Source: Viridothelium virens (lineage: Eukaryota; Ascomycota; Dothideomycetes; Trypetheliales; Trypetheliaceae). Taken from it: DNA of 64,000 bases. The stretch is from assembly GCA_010094025.1 (NCBI GenBank), contig ML991782.1, forward strand, positions 124,001 through 188,000. Direction: 5' to 3'. Each line of letters opens with the position of its first letter. Within the stretch, counting starts at the first letter, position 1. Position numbers and translations under genes: made by a program. This document shows positions 45,987 through 57,923 of this stretch, piece by piece. The notes beneath the pieces are model-generated. The model was not told the DNA's origin and did not search any database. It saw nothing but the letters and a program-made list of their open reading frames with translations.

Positions 45987-46942
45987 TTACCAATCGACAA
46001 CCCATCCAGCATTGTTTTTCCAGAACTCTTCGATGGCTGATCGAAGAGCCAAATTTGGTCGCAAATCATTAATCGTCAAAGGCTCACGTGTCAATGGATC
46101 GTATGGACTGCGTTTAAGATGCTCGATTATCGTGGTCCGATCGTAGGATTGTCCATTCTTGGTAACGACAGGATCATTCATCACCTCAAACGTGATTCCA
46201 TCAAGAAAATAGTCAGGTACTTCCTAGAACACGATCAGTCATAGTCCTGAGATGCGGCGACGTGACAGAGTCCCAGTGTCTAACTCTAGCGCTAGGTATA
46301 CTTCATTCCCACTGGACTCACCCGATGGGGCTGGTTTTGAGGATCAGCGACCGCGAAAGTACTCCTCAACTCGTCTACATTCTTCTTCCATGCTTCTCTT
46401 GCCCACCTCCTTTCTTGGTCGGCATCGTGACCTCTCATGTCCCCGCTCTTGAGCTTCTCATTAATGCTTTCTAACTCCTCATCCAAGTCCTGCTGTAGCT
46501 TGTCCTCCAACAGTACTCTCAAGGCGCCTCTTGTCCGAAGCCTATCCCTTTCCCTTGCCTCAAACTTTGCCTTCTTACATGACGTGACCAATTCGGCTGC
46601 ACTATTTGTGCTTGTGCTTCTCGTGAACAAAGCAACGTTGTATGCGGTCAACGCGCTTGTCAGCGCCTCGTTCGGATGCTTCAAGCCCATCTGCGCTTGT
46701 GCCAAGTAATAGTACGCCTTGATATTGTTGTTTGGGTTAAGTTCCAAGCTCTTAAGACAATCATCGATGACAGGACTCCATTCTTCTAGCTTAATTCGAG
46801 CGTAAGCGCGATTGGTGAAGAGAAAAGGGTTCGTAGGGTCCTTCTGAATTGCAGCACTGTATTTGGACGTAGCGGCCACGTAGTCTCCGGTCTTAAAAAG
46901 CGCATTGCCCTCTTCCTTGAGTTTTTCAGCGAGGTGAGCCAT
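45987..46942 (-). CDS. CHIP/STUB1-type TPR and U-box ubiquitin ligase
   Basis: Exons 46322-46942 and 45987-46223 join in phase (PHR|EVPDYF) to 285 residues, close to animal CHIP. Three TPR repeats fill residues 1-110 (AEKLKEEGNALFKTGDYVAA, NRAYARIKLEEWSPVIDDC, NNIKAYYYLAQAQMGL). A charged coiled coil follows (about 130-195). The U-box is at about 210-280: EVPDYFLDGITFEVMNDPVV, NGQSYDRTTIIEHLK, DPLTREPLTINDLRPNLALR. CHIP binds the EEVD tails of Hsp70/Hsp90 with its TPRs and ubiquitinates their clients. Budding yeast lacks it, but many filamentous fungi keep one. It is divergent from TDP1. Confidence 0.93.
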
Positions 46943-47278
46943 ACATATTGAAGGTCAGAGCTGACCGACGGATCGATATGAGGATATATTCAAAGGAGGC
47001 GGCGCAACGCATTGTTCACAAGTGGCGCCACTTCCTTTATTCACAGGTACGGATAGAATCTCACGGAAAGCCGGAGATTAAACAACACCACCCTGCATGC
47101 ACCGTCCGCACTCGACACTTTGCACAGGATCTATTAGAAGCCTTCGCCCAAGAGTCTTTTTACCATGTCTCCAGTCCTGCCTCTTCCGGCAGCTACAAAG
47201 CGCCTTTAATCGTCAAGAAGCATTCACGAGGGTTGGCTCCAGATAAACGTTTATGAGGGTTATGCTTTGGGGTCCTTC
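46943..47278. promoter_or_regulatory. divergent promoter, CHIP-like ligase and TDP1
   Basis: 336 bases between divergent start codons. An open + strand frame here begins with TTG and has no family content. No motif singled out. Confidence 0.35.
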
Positions 47279-49277
47279 ATGGCGACCGATACGCTCCGTA
47301 CCGCCAAACGACGCAGGCTTGATCTCAACAATGATTCGAGTACACAACTAGAAGCCGGAGAAACACTCACCATTTCACCAAAGCCTCCCTCCCAAGGATA
47401 TTTGATAGGATCAGGCTCTGAAACTGAGTCAGAAGTTGAAGATGATAGCAATATCTCCATGTCTTCTGCTCGCCTCCGATCCCTAGATTGTGTAATAACA
47501 CCTCCGGATAATGGCATGTCTCGAGTGGATGTATCTGCCTCGGTTGGTGTAAAAGAGTATTCTGATTCTCCCATACAACACGAGGTTTCTCCAGAACTTA
47601 AAATCATTTCTTCTCCCATCAAACTTACACACATTAAAGATCTTTCTCCTACCAAAAATGTGGATACAGTCTCTCTTTCAGACCTCCTTGGAGATCCACT
47701 TATTAAGGAGTGCTGGCAGTTTAATTACTTGTTCGATGTTGACTTCATTATGTGAGAAGTATAGTGATCGCTACTGTACTATTACTGAACAATATATCAG
47801 GAGGCATTTGGACGAGGATACTCGAGGCCTGGTTCAAGTACGAATTATTCATGGCCTGTGGAAAAAGGAAGATATAAATCGACTAGCGCTCGAGGTAATA
47901 ATTGAAACTATGCTTCAAAGACAATTTTTTGACATCGCATCATCGTGACAGGAAGCAGCCCAACGATATGAAAATGTGCAGCTAATTACAGCTTACATGC
48001 CCGAACCCTTCGGAACCCATCATTCCAAAATGATGATCCTTATCAGGCAAGATGATCATGCACAAGTTGTAATCCATACGGCAAATATGATATCCCAAGA
48101 CTGGAGAAATATGTGTCAGGCAGTATGGAGGTCTCCCTTGCTTCCATTGGATCCGACGAAGACGATGAAAAATCAGAGTCACCCTATTGGAAGCGGAGCG
48201 AGATTTCAAATGGATCTCTTGCAGTATCTGAAAGCTTACGGTAAAAAGCTTACAGATTTATCAGACCAGCTGGTAAAGTACGACTTCAGTCACATTCGAG
48301 CAGCCTTCATAGCCAGCACGCCCTGCCGACAAGACCCGAAGGCGATAATACCATCGACGACATCCTGGGGTTGGCCAGGACTCAAACAAGTTTTACAGCA
48401 CGTTCCGAAGAGCGCTTCCCAGGACGGGACTCCCAATGTCAATGTTCAAGTATCTTCAGTTGCTACCTTAGACCGCACCGGTGACTGGCTCCAGAACTTT
48501 TTTAGCGTTCTGTCAGGGTCTAAAGTGGAATTTAGGTCGAAAGAAGTTCCGCCGAGTCTTGCTTTGGACAAGACGACACGACGGGAAAAGCCCAAATTCC
48601 ATGTCATATTTCCCGTCGCTGATACAATTCGTCGTTCGCTGGATGGCTATGCTTCAGGTGGGTCGATACACTGGAAGCTCCAGTCTGCCGCCCAACAAGC
48701 TCAGTTAGCGTATTTCAAACCATATCTCTGTCACTGGGCACCTGACAGTTCATCAAGCCCTGGGTCTTCAGTGGGAACGAAAGTGGTATCGAAGGCATCA
48801 GCGGACAATCCTTACGATCCAGGACCGGGCCAATTGATGTTCCGAGAAGCAGGTAGACGACGAGCAGCGCCGCATATCAAAACCTATATACGCTTCTCCG
48901 ACTCATCCCAGACGAACATTGATTGGGCAATGCTGACGTCTGCTAATCTCTCGACCCAAGCTTGGGGAAGCTTGCCAGGAAAGAAAGACGGGAAGGTGAG
49001 GATCTCCAGCTGGGAGACTGGGGTTGTGGTATGGCCTGACCTACTAGGCCTGGAAAGGGCGATCAAGGAGGAACGGCAGAAAGTATCCATGGTACCGACT
49101 TTTGGGCAGGATGTACCAAGACATGAGCAGGTTGATATGATGACGAAGGAGGGAGCCGCGATTATTGTTGGCCTGAGGATGCCGTACGATCTTCCACTTG
49201 TACCCTATGCCGACGAGGATGAGCCGTGGTGTGCAACAGCGGAGCATGAATTGCCAGACTGGAAGGGCATTTTCTAA
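47279..49277 (+). CDS. TDP1: tyrosyl-DNA phosphodiesterase 1
   Basis: Exons 47279-47751, 47801-47894 and 47952-49277 give 630 residues. Tdp1 hydrolyses the bond between a DNA 3' end and the tyrosine of trapped topoisomerase I, in the nucleus. Both HKD-type motifs are present: PFGTHHSKMMIL (His near 213, Lys near 215) and HIKTYIRF (about 497-499) with the trailing DWAMLTSANLSTQAWG. The N-terminal 140 residues are disordered with an NLS-like AKRRRLDLN. The lead-in CWQFNYLFDVDFIM|RHLDE matches the family across the first junction. The middle (SGSKVEFRSKEVPPSLALDK) looks like a fungal insertion. Confidence 0.95.
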
Positions 49278-49760
49278 AGGGGCCCTAAGACATGTACGGA
49301 CACATCTCCAATCGTGTCTTCCGAGCGTATCAAAAATCCAAACTTTCGACCAATAGTAAAGTTAACCTCTGCTCGAGAATTTTGCAAGACTCTATAGCCT
49401 CTTGGCAACAGCGCCTTCTCTTGATGCGCAGATGAGCGCCCGTTGAAGACCTTCTGCGTCCTCGGTGCGAAGACTTGGATTTTCAAGTGGAATTGTGAAA
49501 TTTGATCTGCACCATCGTTCTCCTAAAGCTCGTATCAAAGACGATGTCACTAACTGATGCATACGTAGGAGGCTCTGATGTTGCATCCGCGTCTCCTTCC
49601 CGATTCTTGAAGTGCCTGTCTGTCTAGATACCCTCGTATCCGAGCATCGAATCCTCGGGCATGAATCTTTAACCGATTCTGCTCTTGTGCCTCACCCAAC
49701 GCCACGGCCGCGCCCCAAAATTAATGCAGCCATTCTCGGATTTGTTGGTAACTGTAATTA
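49278..49760. other. intergenic, convergent ends of TDP1 and S9 peptidase gene
   Basis: 483 bases, no credible gene or RNA seen. Confidence 0.4.
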
Positions 49761-51906
49761 TTAACGTGCAGCATTTATCTTATCTCCAGAGTAGGATAGC
49801 CCCACTTTTGGGTTACAAAATCCGAATATGGTGTCAAACAACCTCGCTACGTTTTCGGGGTTCACCACAAGGTGATGCTCGTCCTCAAAGATAAGCAACC
49901 CCGATTCAATTCCCTTCAACTGTAGCAGACTGAAAGCGGACAAGCCTCCTTCGATCGGGCATCGAAAGTCTTTCTCAGTATGGACAATAAGGTGAGGTGT
50001 CTTCCATTCCCCAGCGAATCGGGCTGGATCGGCCCGGTCGAGAAGGGATTTGCTCTCGTCACTCTCCCAAGGCAAGCCTTTGAAATCTTCCTGATAGAAG
50101 AAGATGTTGTCCCTTGCGAGAAAACCATTCGTAGAAAAGATTCCATTCATGGTGAAAAGGGCCTTGAATTCTCGACCGAAAGGCTGTCCCTGGATCCAGT
50201 TCGTCATGTAACCACCGTAGGACAACCCTCCGAGAATGGCCCGCGAAGTGTCAGCGCCTTCGACATTCTCCTTAATGTGTTCGAAAACGGCGACAATGTC
50301 TTTGTAAGGGCGTCCTGCCCAGTCGCCACGGACGTCATCGACGAATTGCTGGCCGTAGCCCGTGGAACCCGTAAACTGAGGGCAAACCACATAGTATCCT
50401 TGGGAGGCAAAGATCTGAGGGTTTAAATTGTAGTTGTTCCACGCATTCCAGAGAGCCATTTGTGGACCACCATGAATCAAGAAGCAGACAGGATACGATT
50501 TCGACGGAGAGAAGTCTGCAGGCATCATCACAAGGCTATGCACTTGGTAATCACCAGCTCCCTTCACAACGAGATCGGCAACCTGATTCTCCGAGAAGCC
50601 AAACTCTTTACCATTATCCGACAGAGAGGATATAGTCTCGATATGGGGACTGGACGAAGACACATCGATCAGACGTAAGACACCATTATCAATAAAGCTA
50701 GTACTTGACGCCAGCACATGCCTTGGGCCACATGGGTATACCAGCTCAATCATATCCTGGCCGAAGATCTTGCGAGGTTGAATGCCTACCGCAGGATTTG
50801 TCTCTACGGTAAACAAGGACACCGCGCCGAACTCAGTGGCAAGTAGGAGAAGTGTATTATCATTTTGAAAAGCAATTGTTTCGGCCGAAAGATCCCAGGT
50901 AGACGATCCATATTCGTTTTGCAGCAATTGCGAGTAGGTCGAGTCCGACGCAAAATCATTCCAGAGAATAATGTAAGGCTGATGTGCCTCAGCGCCATTC
51001 TTCTTGTTCTTCAAGAGAGCGAGTTTGCGCCCATCAGGTGATATCGTGGGTGACGATGTGGACCCTTTAAAGCCTGAGACGACGAGACGAGAGGTCTCGC
51101 CAGGAGGCTGCTTGAAGTCATGAAGCTTGACATAATAAGCATCGCTAGTAGTGTGAAAAGCAGGGCTTCTCCCGGGATCCATAGCGATGTAGACGATACC
51201 CGTAGATGAGACAGCAAAGTCGCCGCTGCCGCCGAAGACTTGCAAGGGGCGCTCAACTTTTTGAGCGTTGGATGCGTAGGCATTGTACACTGTCGTCAAA
51301 ATATAACCTCCAGTAGAAGTCCGTTCAAGGCAAGCATAGAAGATAGCGCGACGCGTTGATGTCGTCCAAGTATCCCAGTACCGCGCGACGTGCGAGGTGT
51401 AATATTTTGCACTGCTGTATTTGGCTGGAACATCAGCGGGATTGTGCACACTTCCGTCGGAATTCACCAGACCGGTGAATACAATGCCCACACGCTCTGG
51501 ACTGAGGGACTGGATTTTCAAATCCGATACGGGACCTGGGATAACTCCAGCCACATAGAATTCTTCCTTCTGCTGTCGGTTTCCAACGAAGACACTGGTA
51601 TTGCCAGACTTCTGCGCAGCTAACCAGGCGATGTTGTCATCTTCGTCAATCCACTCAGCAGCACTGATTTTCTCATCCTCCGAGATGGTCGTAGTCAATC
51701 TACTCGTTAGATCGATCACCTCCAGCTTAACGGACAAGGAATGATCTCTAAGATTGTACGACGACGTCGTGAACAAGGCATGACTCGCAGTCTTATTCGG
51801 TATCGCGCTTGATCGTAACGGGGCTTCTATATAAGCTCTGGAAGAAGGATGAGATAGCGCATTCAAGTCGCAAACGTAGGTTTTACCTCGGCGTAAAGCT
51901 CGACAT
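49761..51906 (-). CDS. S9 prolyl oligopeptidase-family peptidase, dipeptidyl-peptidase V-like
   Basis: I model a 20-base first exon (51887-51906) and exon 49761-51837, joined across a 49-base intron to 698 residues starting MSSFTPRAYIEAPLRSSAIP. The nearby ATG at 51917 opens the same main frame but reads through the intron and gives an unlike N-terminus. An N-terminal beta-propeller (about 1-440) is followed by an alpha/beta hydrolase: HGGP oxyanion segment, GLSYGGYM (catalytic Ser), VHTEKDFRCPIEG (Asp) and EDEHHLV (His). DppV enzymes remove X-Ala, His-Ser and similar dipeptides. Known fungal DppV is secreted; this protein has no signal peptide, so it is probably cytosolic, perhaps in peptide turnover. 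Confidence 0.88.
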
Positions 51907-52491
51907 GCTGTCACCATGAAATGTGTGTGGACCGGGATTGGAATGATGGAACGAGGGACTTACCGTTAAGAAGATCGTTCAATCTGAACGATTAAAAAGA
52001 TGTTTATGCGATCCGGCGCTTAAAGGTATCGTAGCGCCTCGGGAGAAGGATTCCTGAAATTAGGTAAGTATTCGCTCCTCAAGCTAGTTACCGAGTCAAT
52101 GTGACTCAGTGAGAAACCGAGTCTAAAAGTCGTCTGCAATCCTTATATCTCGAAAGCGTAAAGGCGATGTCTCTATGCTATTTCCCTCTCACCACTGTTG
52201 CCTAATTGAAGCCTGCACCCACAGTATGCCACACCCATTCGGCGTTGTGAGAAACTTAAAGCAACACCCCAAGATGTCTCTTTCAATACAGATCCTACCC
52301 ATCATGTTTGCGACCATGCTCGTCATCGAAGCGACGTCCTACCTTTCCTTGACGTCTTTTAATATCTTAAGGCCTTTGTCTTGGGTCGGCCTGCATTTCC
52401 AATATCCGTCTGGCTGCCGAATCAGGATTGCTCTCACTAGCTACTGATGCTTACGACGTCCGCGACATCAAATACGACCCTTGCGTTGTCC
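51907..52491. promoter_or_regulatory. divergent promoter region, S9 peptidase and F-box-like gene
   Basis: 585 bases. An open + strand frame (52175-52447) has no family signal. A second in-frame ATG (52447) could extend the downstream gene by 15 residues. Confidence 0.35.
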
Positions 52492-53508
52492 ATGTCTTCG
52501 TATCCCAAGCGCAAGCGCGCTCAGGTTTCCTATACAGAGCTCGATTCTGACAACGGTGAACATGGCCCATCGGAGAATCACGTAGCTTTGATCTCACCAT
52601 CAAAGAAGGTATTTGAATGCAAATTAAACTTTATTTATTTGGTCAGGCTGACTCTAATACGTCTTCAGAGGCCCAAGAAGTTGGTGCAACCACTTCCAAA
52701 GCATAAGATCTTCCCTTTCATGGACCTACCTAGAGAGTTACGGGACGAGATCTACTGCGAACTTCTCACCGACTCGAAAGGCATATATCTCGCCAACGAA
52801 ATGCGGGGTATTCGTCGAGTAGTGAAGCAAGATAATCGGGAAATTGTACATGAGCCGTGGTGGAAAAAAGACAGACGGTATGATAACCGCCCATGCTATA
52901 CGACGTATACGATCAAGTCTATGGAGCGCCAGGAACTCGCCACCCACTTCCTGGCCGTCAGCCACGTAATCAAATCTGAGGCTGAGCCATGGCTATATAG
53001 CGACAACAGGTTCATTCTCGAAGACACGGTTGCCTTGCATGGCTTTGTCACTACTCTCACGCCTTCTACCAGGGGTCTTCTCAGGCGAATCACGATCTTG
53101 GGTTGGGGGTGGACTCAGATGCGCAAGCCAATGAATTTTTCAGCGTTCAGTACCCTTGCTGAAGGCGGAGTGAATCTCCGTTCGCTGCGATTTGACTGCG
53201 ACCTGAGATGCGTTTCCACTTCGGATTTGGGCCGGAAACTCGCGAAGCTGCTCTATCGCAGTTGCTTCCTCTGGTTGGAGGCCATGGCAAGGATTCGAGG
53301 CGTTGAAGATGCGTTGGCAGTACTAGATCTGACGGTGGAGAATCTGAAAGAGACTCCAAAGCAGCTATGGAATCAACAGTTGCAGAAAGGGGAGAGCCAA
53401 CCACCGCCTTCACCCGAGGAGGTCTTGCAGGTGTTTAGGAGACAGCTGAAACAGTATCTCGGAGTTAAAGAGGCTAATGGCAGCGGTAAAGGACATGGGA
53501 AAGTCTAA
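52492..53508 (+). CDS. F-box/2EXR-like hypothetical protein
   Basis: I start at MSSYPKRKRAQVSYTELDSD and remove a 60-base intron (52609-52668, GTATTT...CTTCAG with a CTGAC/CTAAT branch site), giving 318 residues. The intron has no stop and is a multiple of three, so retention adds 20 residues (beginning VFECKLNF). The body opens with FPFMDLPRELRDEIYCELL, the F-box/2EXR-like start common to a large fungal family, followed by FLAVSHVIKSEAEPWLYSDN. The end is a Gln/Lys-rich helix. Function is unknown; members may be substrate adaptors or diverged remnants of them. Confidence 0.7.
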   Translation: MSSYPKRKRAQVSYTELDSDNGEHGPSENHVALISPSKKVFECKLNFIYLVRLTLIRLQRPKKLVQPLPKHKIFPFMDLPRELRDEIYCELLTDSKGIYLANEMRGIRRVVKQDNREIVHEPWWKKDRRYDNRPCYTTYTIKSMERQELATHFLAVSHVIKSEAEPWLYSDNRFILEDTVALHGFVTTLTPSTRGLLRRITILGWGWTQMRKPMNFSAFSTLAEGGVNLRSLRFDCDLRCVSTSDLGRKLAKLLYRSCFLWLEAMARIRGVEDALAVLDLTVENLKETPKQLWNQQLQKGESQPPPSPEEVLQVFRRQLKQYLGVKEANGSGKGHGKV

Positions 53509-54047
53509 GGGAAAGAAGAGCAAGAAGACTACGGAGGACGAGGCATGGTAAGAAGTTGAAGGCGAGCAGACACCGTGAAAAGGTCTCAAGGATGTTATTG
53601 CAAGCTCTTCCACTTGGCTCCGCAGTCAACAGCATATTTATGTCTTTCGATATCCCTCTGTATCCAGCAGTCCGTACTTGTGTCTTCCTCCCTGCTTTGT
53701 CTTTTTCGCATTATGGCGGATTATCTTATCATGCTTTACCATTGCATCTCCCCGGATCTCCAATATAGCCTGCTCCATGTAGGGTATTCTGATATGCAAG
53801 TATACCTATTCACAGACCTTTCATTCAATTGAGTGTACCCAAATGTTGAAACCCTCTCTAACATGACCCATTTCGGTCTCACCGTAGGAAGTCTGGTATT
53901 CTCCAAGTTCTACGACTGATCACAAAGTACACAGAACAAATGTTGCACATAGATAATCTTCTCTTCAAAGCCTCGGCAGTGACAAAGGCCGAAGAATCAT
54001 TAAAGGTACACCGGCATGTATTTGTTGGACCACCCGTGTTGTCATTC
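53509..54047. other. intergenic, convergent ends of F-box-like and ACBP genes
   Basis: 539 bases. Pyrimidine-rich on the + strand; no gene seen. The frame after 53508 continues basic (KGKKSKKTTEDE in another frame), which is probably coincidence. Confidence 0.4.
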
Positions 54048-54411
54048 CTAACCCTTGAAACCATATTTCTGCTTCAAGCTCCCCACAAGCTCGACATACT
54101 TCTTCTCCGCATCCGCTTTGGTAACACCCTCGCTGACAAACTTCTGCCATTGATTGTACTTCGCCTTGCCCTATCAGTTTTCGAGGTAGCCCGCACGTCA
54201 GCAAAGATCAATCTCATTTCCAGCACCTTTCTTTCCTTCCCCGGAGGACTCGGCTCACCTTCAAGTCAAACATGCCTGGCTTATCGGCGTTCTCGATGTT
54301 TTCGCCATTGGCAATCTTGTAGAGGCCGTAAAGCTCGAGCAATTCATCGTTCGAGGGCTGGGAGTTAAGGTTTTTGACGTCGGTGGCGGCCTTCTGGAAG
54401 CTGGTCGTCAT
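54048..54411 (-). CDS. ACB1: acyl-CoA-binding protein
   Basis: Exons 54259-54411 and 54048-54170 join at DLK|GKAKYNQW to 91 residues, standard for the four-helix ACBP fold. Signature residues are present: FQKAATDVKNL, DELLELYGLYKIANGEN, KPGMFDLKGKAKYNQWQK and YVELVGSLKQKYGF. The protein binds medium and long acyl-CoA esters in the cytosol, buffering and carrying them. In fungi it is also an unconventionally secreted peptide source. Confidence 0.95.
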
Positions 54412-55608
54412 GATGGCGGAAATGGAGGTGGAGCTGATGTATATTTGACTCGGGGCCTTAGAGGGAGAGTCACGATAGAAATGGAAGGATGGAAGAAGCA
54501 GGACAGAATAGGTCGAGGGCCTGGTAGGTTTCTATGGAGTTTCGAGGATGGAATAAATGGCGACTGCACTTCAGGAGTCTCCACCGCGTGGGGTTTTGGC
54601 GGGGGAGGGGACCTTGTCCAGTGACGTATGATCGACGCTGGCATCCTCCTACTGCAGCACATGCCTGACTGCTTCGCACGACTATTTCACGCTTCATCAA
54701 TCTCAGCTTTCGGGAAGCCGACATGATGTAATTAGCATGATCCCCTTCTATTTCACCTCTGCCTTGATCCATGGATCATGAAATATGTTAGTTGAGGCTC
54801 GGTCGTGTCATTGACCTTGACAATGCGAAGCTCAACAGGCTTTTCCCCAAGTGGAACAACGACCGACCTTATGCTAGCCACATTATACAATCCAATGAAT
54901 TAACGAAGAAGACCCAGTACTTTGCATGCAGTATCCTCTTCATCCAGATACAGATGGTCCTCTCTCTGCGAACGAGTGCCCTTGCAGACTTTCCGCTACC
55001 TCTTCTCCGACCATGGGTCTTCGCACACCTCTTCCCTCACCCATCAGGCACGTTGATGTGGAATAGCGGACCCATCTTGATAGCGGAAAGAATCTCTCTG
55101 GTACCGTATTTGATGAACTGTGGATTAGACCCACATCTTACACCATTCGATCACACGCCTTTTACTCAATTCAACGCGGTACCTTCTCAGTAGACTTGAT
55201 TAAGAGAATTAGGTCAAGCTAGTGAATCAAATGTGTGGAAACAGGTGGGCTCATCCATCCATTCCTTGCCTTCCTACCATTGTCATCATCCAATTCCTCT
55301 TCAACACCCAGACAGCTGGAAATGTATCCATTCTGGCTCCTCAGCCTGATGGCCCAAAGTAGTCCATGTGCGCAATATCCTTCAGACTCCTCTCTTCATC
55401 TTTTACTACCAATCACAGATTTCTCTATATATTATCTTTCACACGAGTATCTATTGCCACACAAATCTTTACCTGAGGAGAAATCGGCCGGCTGCTATCT
55501 GGAATGGTTATTCACAAGTACTCAGGCCAGCCAACGCTACTAGCGAAACCACAATCGCTTCATGTGGTCCGCCAACAACCGACCGGTGCCCTTACGGAAG
55601 GAGTAGCT
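54412..55608. other. 1.2-kb region between ACBP and transporter genes
   Basis: Mostly promoter of the two divergent genes, plus possible minus-strand exons at 54900-55117 (separate entry). The + strand frame 54792-55193 is the complement of those and starts with TTG. Confidence 0.4.
54900..55117 (-). CDS. possible 3' exons of an unrecognised gene
   Basis: Two stretches read as protein and splice in phase: 55041-55117 (FIKYGTREILSAIKMGPLF then HINVPD) and 54900-54961 (DHLYLDEEDTACKVLGLLR, stop), across a 79-base intron with GTGAGG donor. The first is preceded by an acceptor-like ATCCACAG or continues in frame to about 55150. I could not find the 5' part or name a family. It may be a small gene between ACBP and the transporter. 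Confidence 0.35.
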
Positions 55609-57324
55609 ATGAGTGAGACTGTCGGCCGGCCCGAAAGCTTGGTCAGTAGCGATACTGAGTCCATAGCAAAAGAGCACACATGGCCACGAGGCCTCCGCCC
55701 AAACCTGTGTCTTATTGGTTGCTTCTTTCTAATGTTTAACAGCTGGGGTCTGGTTAACTCCTATGGATCTTTTGCATCATATTACAAGGAACATCTTCTG
55801 GCAAATAGGGATATCCTTTTAATCAATCTCATTGGATCTACGCAAGGCTGTTTTCTGCTTTTATTCTCCGTCATCGTTGGCAGAATTCTTGATGCTGGTC
55901 ACATCAGGAAAGTCACTGCATTGGGTGCGATATTAGTGCCATTAGGTCTGTTCCTGCTAAGTGTTGTCAATGGAAAAGCCGCCGATGATGGGTCTGAACC
56001 GGGACAGGGTAACTATTTTCTAATCTGGCTTACGCAAGGACTTGTTATGGGCCTAGGAATGACATGCTTCTATGTGACGAGTTCGCAAGGTCAGCAAGAT
56101 CTCTGCCGCCCATACTTGATTGTATATAACAAGAAATAGTCGTGGCTACATGGTTCATCCACAGAAAGTCTCTCGCTATTGGAATAGTCGCCTCGGGATC
56201 GAGCATATGTGAGTGTATAGAAGTTCTTCGGAACTTATTCTATCACGATAATATCGGAATTAGTACTGACCACCTCATAGCTGGCTTAATTTATCCAATC
56301 ATGGTGAAATACCTCATCGGAATCCAGGGGTTCAACGTTGGTGTAAGATACACTGCTTTATTAACAGTGGTAACTTCACTTTTTGCATTCCTCGTAGTCC
56401 AGCCAAGTCCTATGCATCAATTCCGCAAACCACCTCAAGGATGGTCAAGCTTATCAGTCTGGATCGACATTCGTGCGATGCGTAATCCCACCTTCGTCTG
56501 GTACATGGCCTCAACCTGCTTCATGTTCTTCGGCTTCTTTGCTGTCTTCTTTAGCATTGAGGAGGTACGTCCCTTCTCCCTTTTCCCTCCTCCTCTCCCC
56601 TTCCCCCGTCCCTGTTCCCCGTTCCCCCTCCCCCTCCTCTCCATCTCACCCACCCCACTAACAACCCACCCCCTAACAGTGGGCCGCAAGCAAAGGCTTC
56701 GCCCTCAAAAAATCCCCCACCCTCCCCGCCCTCCCAGACGAACAGCCCAAAGACTCCATCCGCACCTTCTGGCTCCTCTCCATCGCCAACGCATGCTCGA
56801 CGCTCGGCCGGCTCGCCTCCGCCTATCTCGCCGACGTCCTCGGCGCCCTCTCCATCCACCTCGCCTTCACGGCGGCTGGCGCCCTCCTCTGCCTCTGCCT
56901 CTGGACCCTCGCCCGCACCTTCGCCGCCGCCATCGCCTTCGCCGTCCTCTTCGGCACTGTTTCCGGCGCTATCATCGCGCTGCCGGCTGCGGGCATTGCG
57001 GAGATTCTGGGCCCGACCCGCGAGGCCCAGGCGAGGTTGGGGCAGTGGGTTGGCATGGTGTTTAGTGCGGCGGCGGCGTTTACGTTGACGGGGCCGGTGG
57101 TTGCGGGGCATTTGGTGAGTCGGTATGGGAGTTGGTTGGCGGTGCAGTTGTGGGCGGGGTTGTGCTTGACGGTGGCGTCGGTGTGTATGGTTGTGAGTAG
57201 GGTTTGTATGGCGAGGCAGAGGAGGAGGGGAGATATGCATGAGAAGGGGCTGAGTCAGGCTACGACTGAGGAGATGGTTCAGGAGGTGGTAGGCGGAAAT
57301 GACGCTTCTGAGGATGGGCGTTGA
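55609..57324 (+). CDS. monocarboxylate-type MFS transporter
   Basis: Exons 55609-56089, 56140-56208, 56281-56564 and 56680-57324 give 492 residues with about 12 hydrophobic segments. The pattern fits the fungal MCT (MCH/riboflavin-like) branch of the major facilitator superfamily: FFLMFNSWGLVNSYGSFASYY in helix 1, GLVMGLGMTCFYVTSSQ, VVATWFIHRKSLAIGIVASGSS, and a second-half RLASAYLADVLG. The substrate cannot be told from sequence; relatives carry monocarboxylates, riboflavin or nothing known. An upstream in-frame ATG (55504) would add 35 unlike residues. Intron 3 (115 bases) and exon 4 are extremely C-rich, then G-rich after about 57000. Confidence 0.87.
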
Positions 57325-57923
57325 GATGGGGGGAAGAGGTATTTTTCCAGTTGAAAGGTATTTTATTATCGGAATAGAGTATCTGGTGCAGGGGCTCGTT
57401 CTTGTTGCTGGTGTGATCGCTAACAGCTCATTACGAAGACTATCCTTCAGCTGACTTCAACGCTGAAAGGAGGCAGTTGGGAAAACGGCGTACATTGTGA
57501 ATCATTCACATCTTTGGAAGTAAAAGTCGTTGAATCTATCAGCATCCCCGTCATCAGCGCATATGGTTTCAGACTTGGGTTAACTCCCGGAAATTCTAAA
57601 TGGTGGAAGATATTAGTGCATTCAATAGCAGGGAGAACTAGAGATAGTGTATACACGAAAGAATGATCTCAATGCCATTGTTGAATGTGCAACGCGATAC
57701 CCCCATCCATTGCTGCTTTTTAGCAAATCCCCCGAAGCCAAGTCCCGTTTTCCAGAGCGCCCTCCACCCACATTCTGGTGTGCGTGCATGGCTCATTCTC
57801 ACATTCATTAAGCTGTCTGTCTCAGATCTTGCATCCTCCTTCCCATCCCCCACCTAATCTTACTTCCATCCCACCCATCCCATCTCACCCCAGCACCTCC
57901 CCTCCATTCTCACCCTCAACCCC
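57325..57923. other. intergenic, convergent ends of transporter and DUF2415 genes
   Basis: 599 bases. Balanced composition at first, then strongly C-rich from about 57840. No gene seen. Confidence 0.4.

Noticed and set aside
46948-47256. 102-residue + strand frame in the CHIP-TDP1 promoter
   Set aside because: TTG start, no family signal, sits in a short divergent promoter.
51838-51917. Peptidase start at the ATG at 51917
   Set aside because: It reads through a well-formed intron and gives an N-terminus unlike the family; the ATG at 51906 with a short exon fits better.
54792-55193. 133-residue + strand frame
   Set aside because: Opens with TTG, no family signal, and is complementary to better-looking minus-strand exons.
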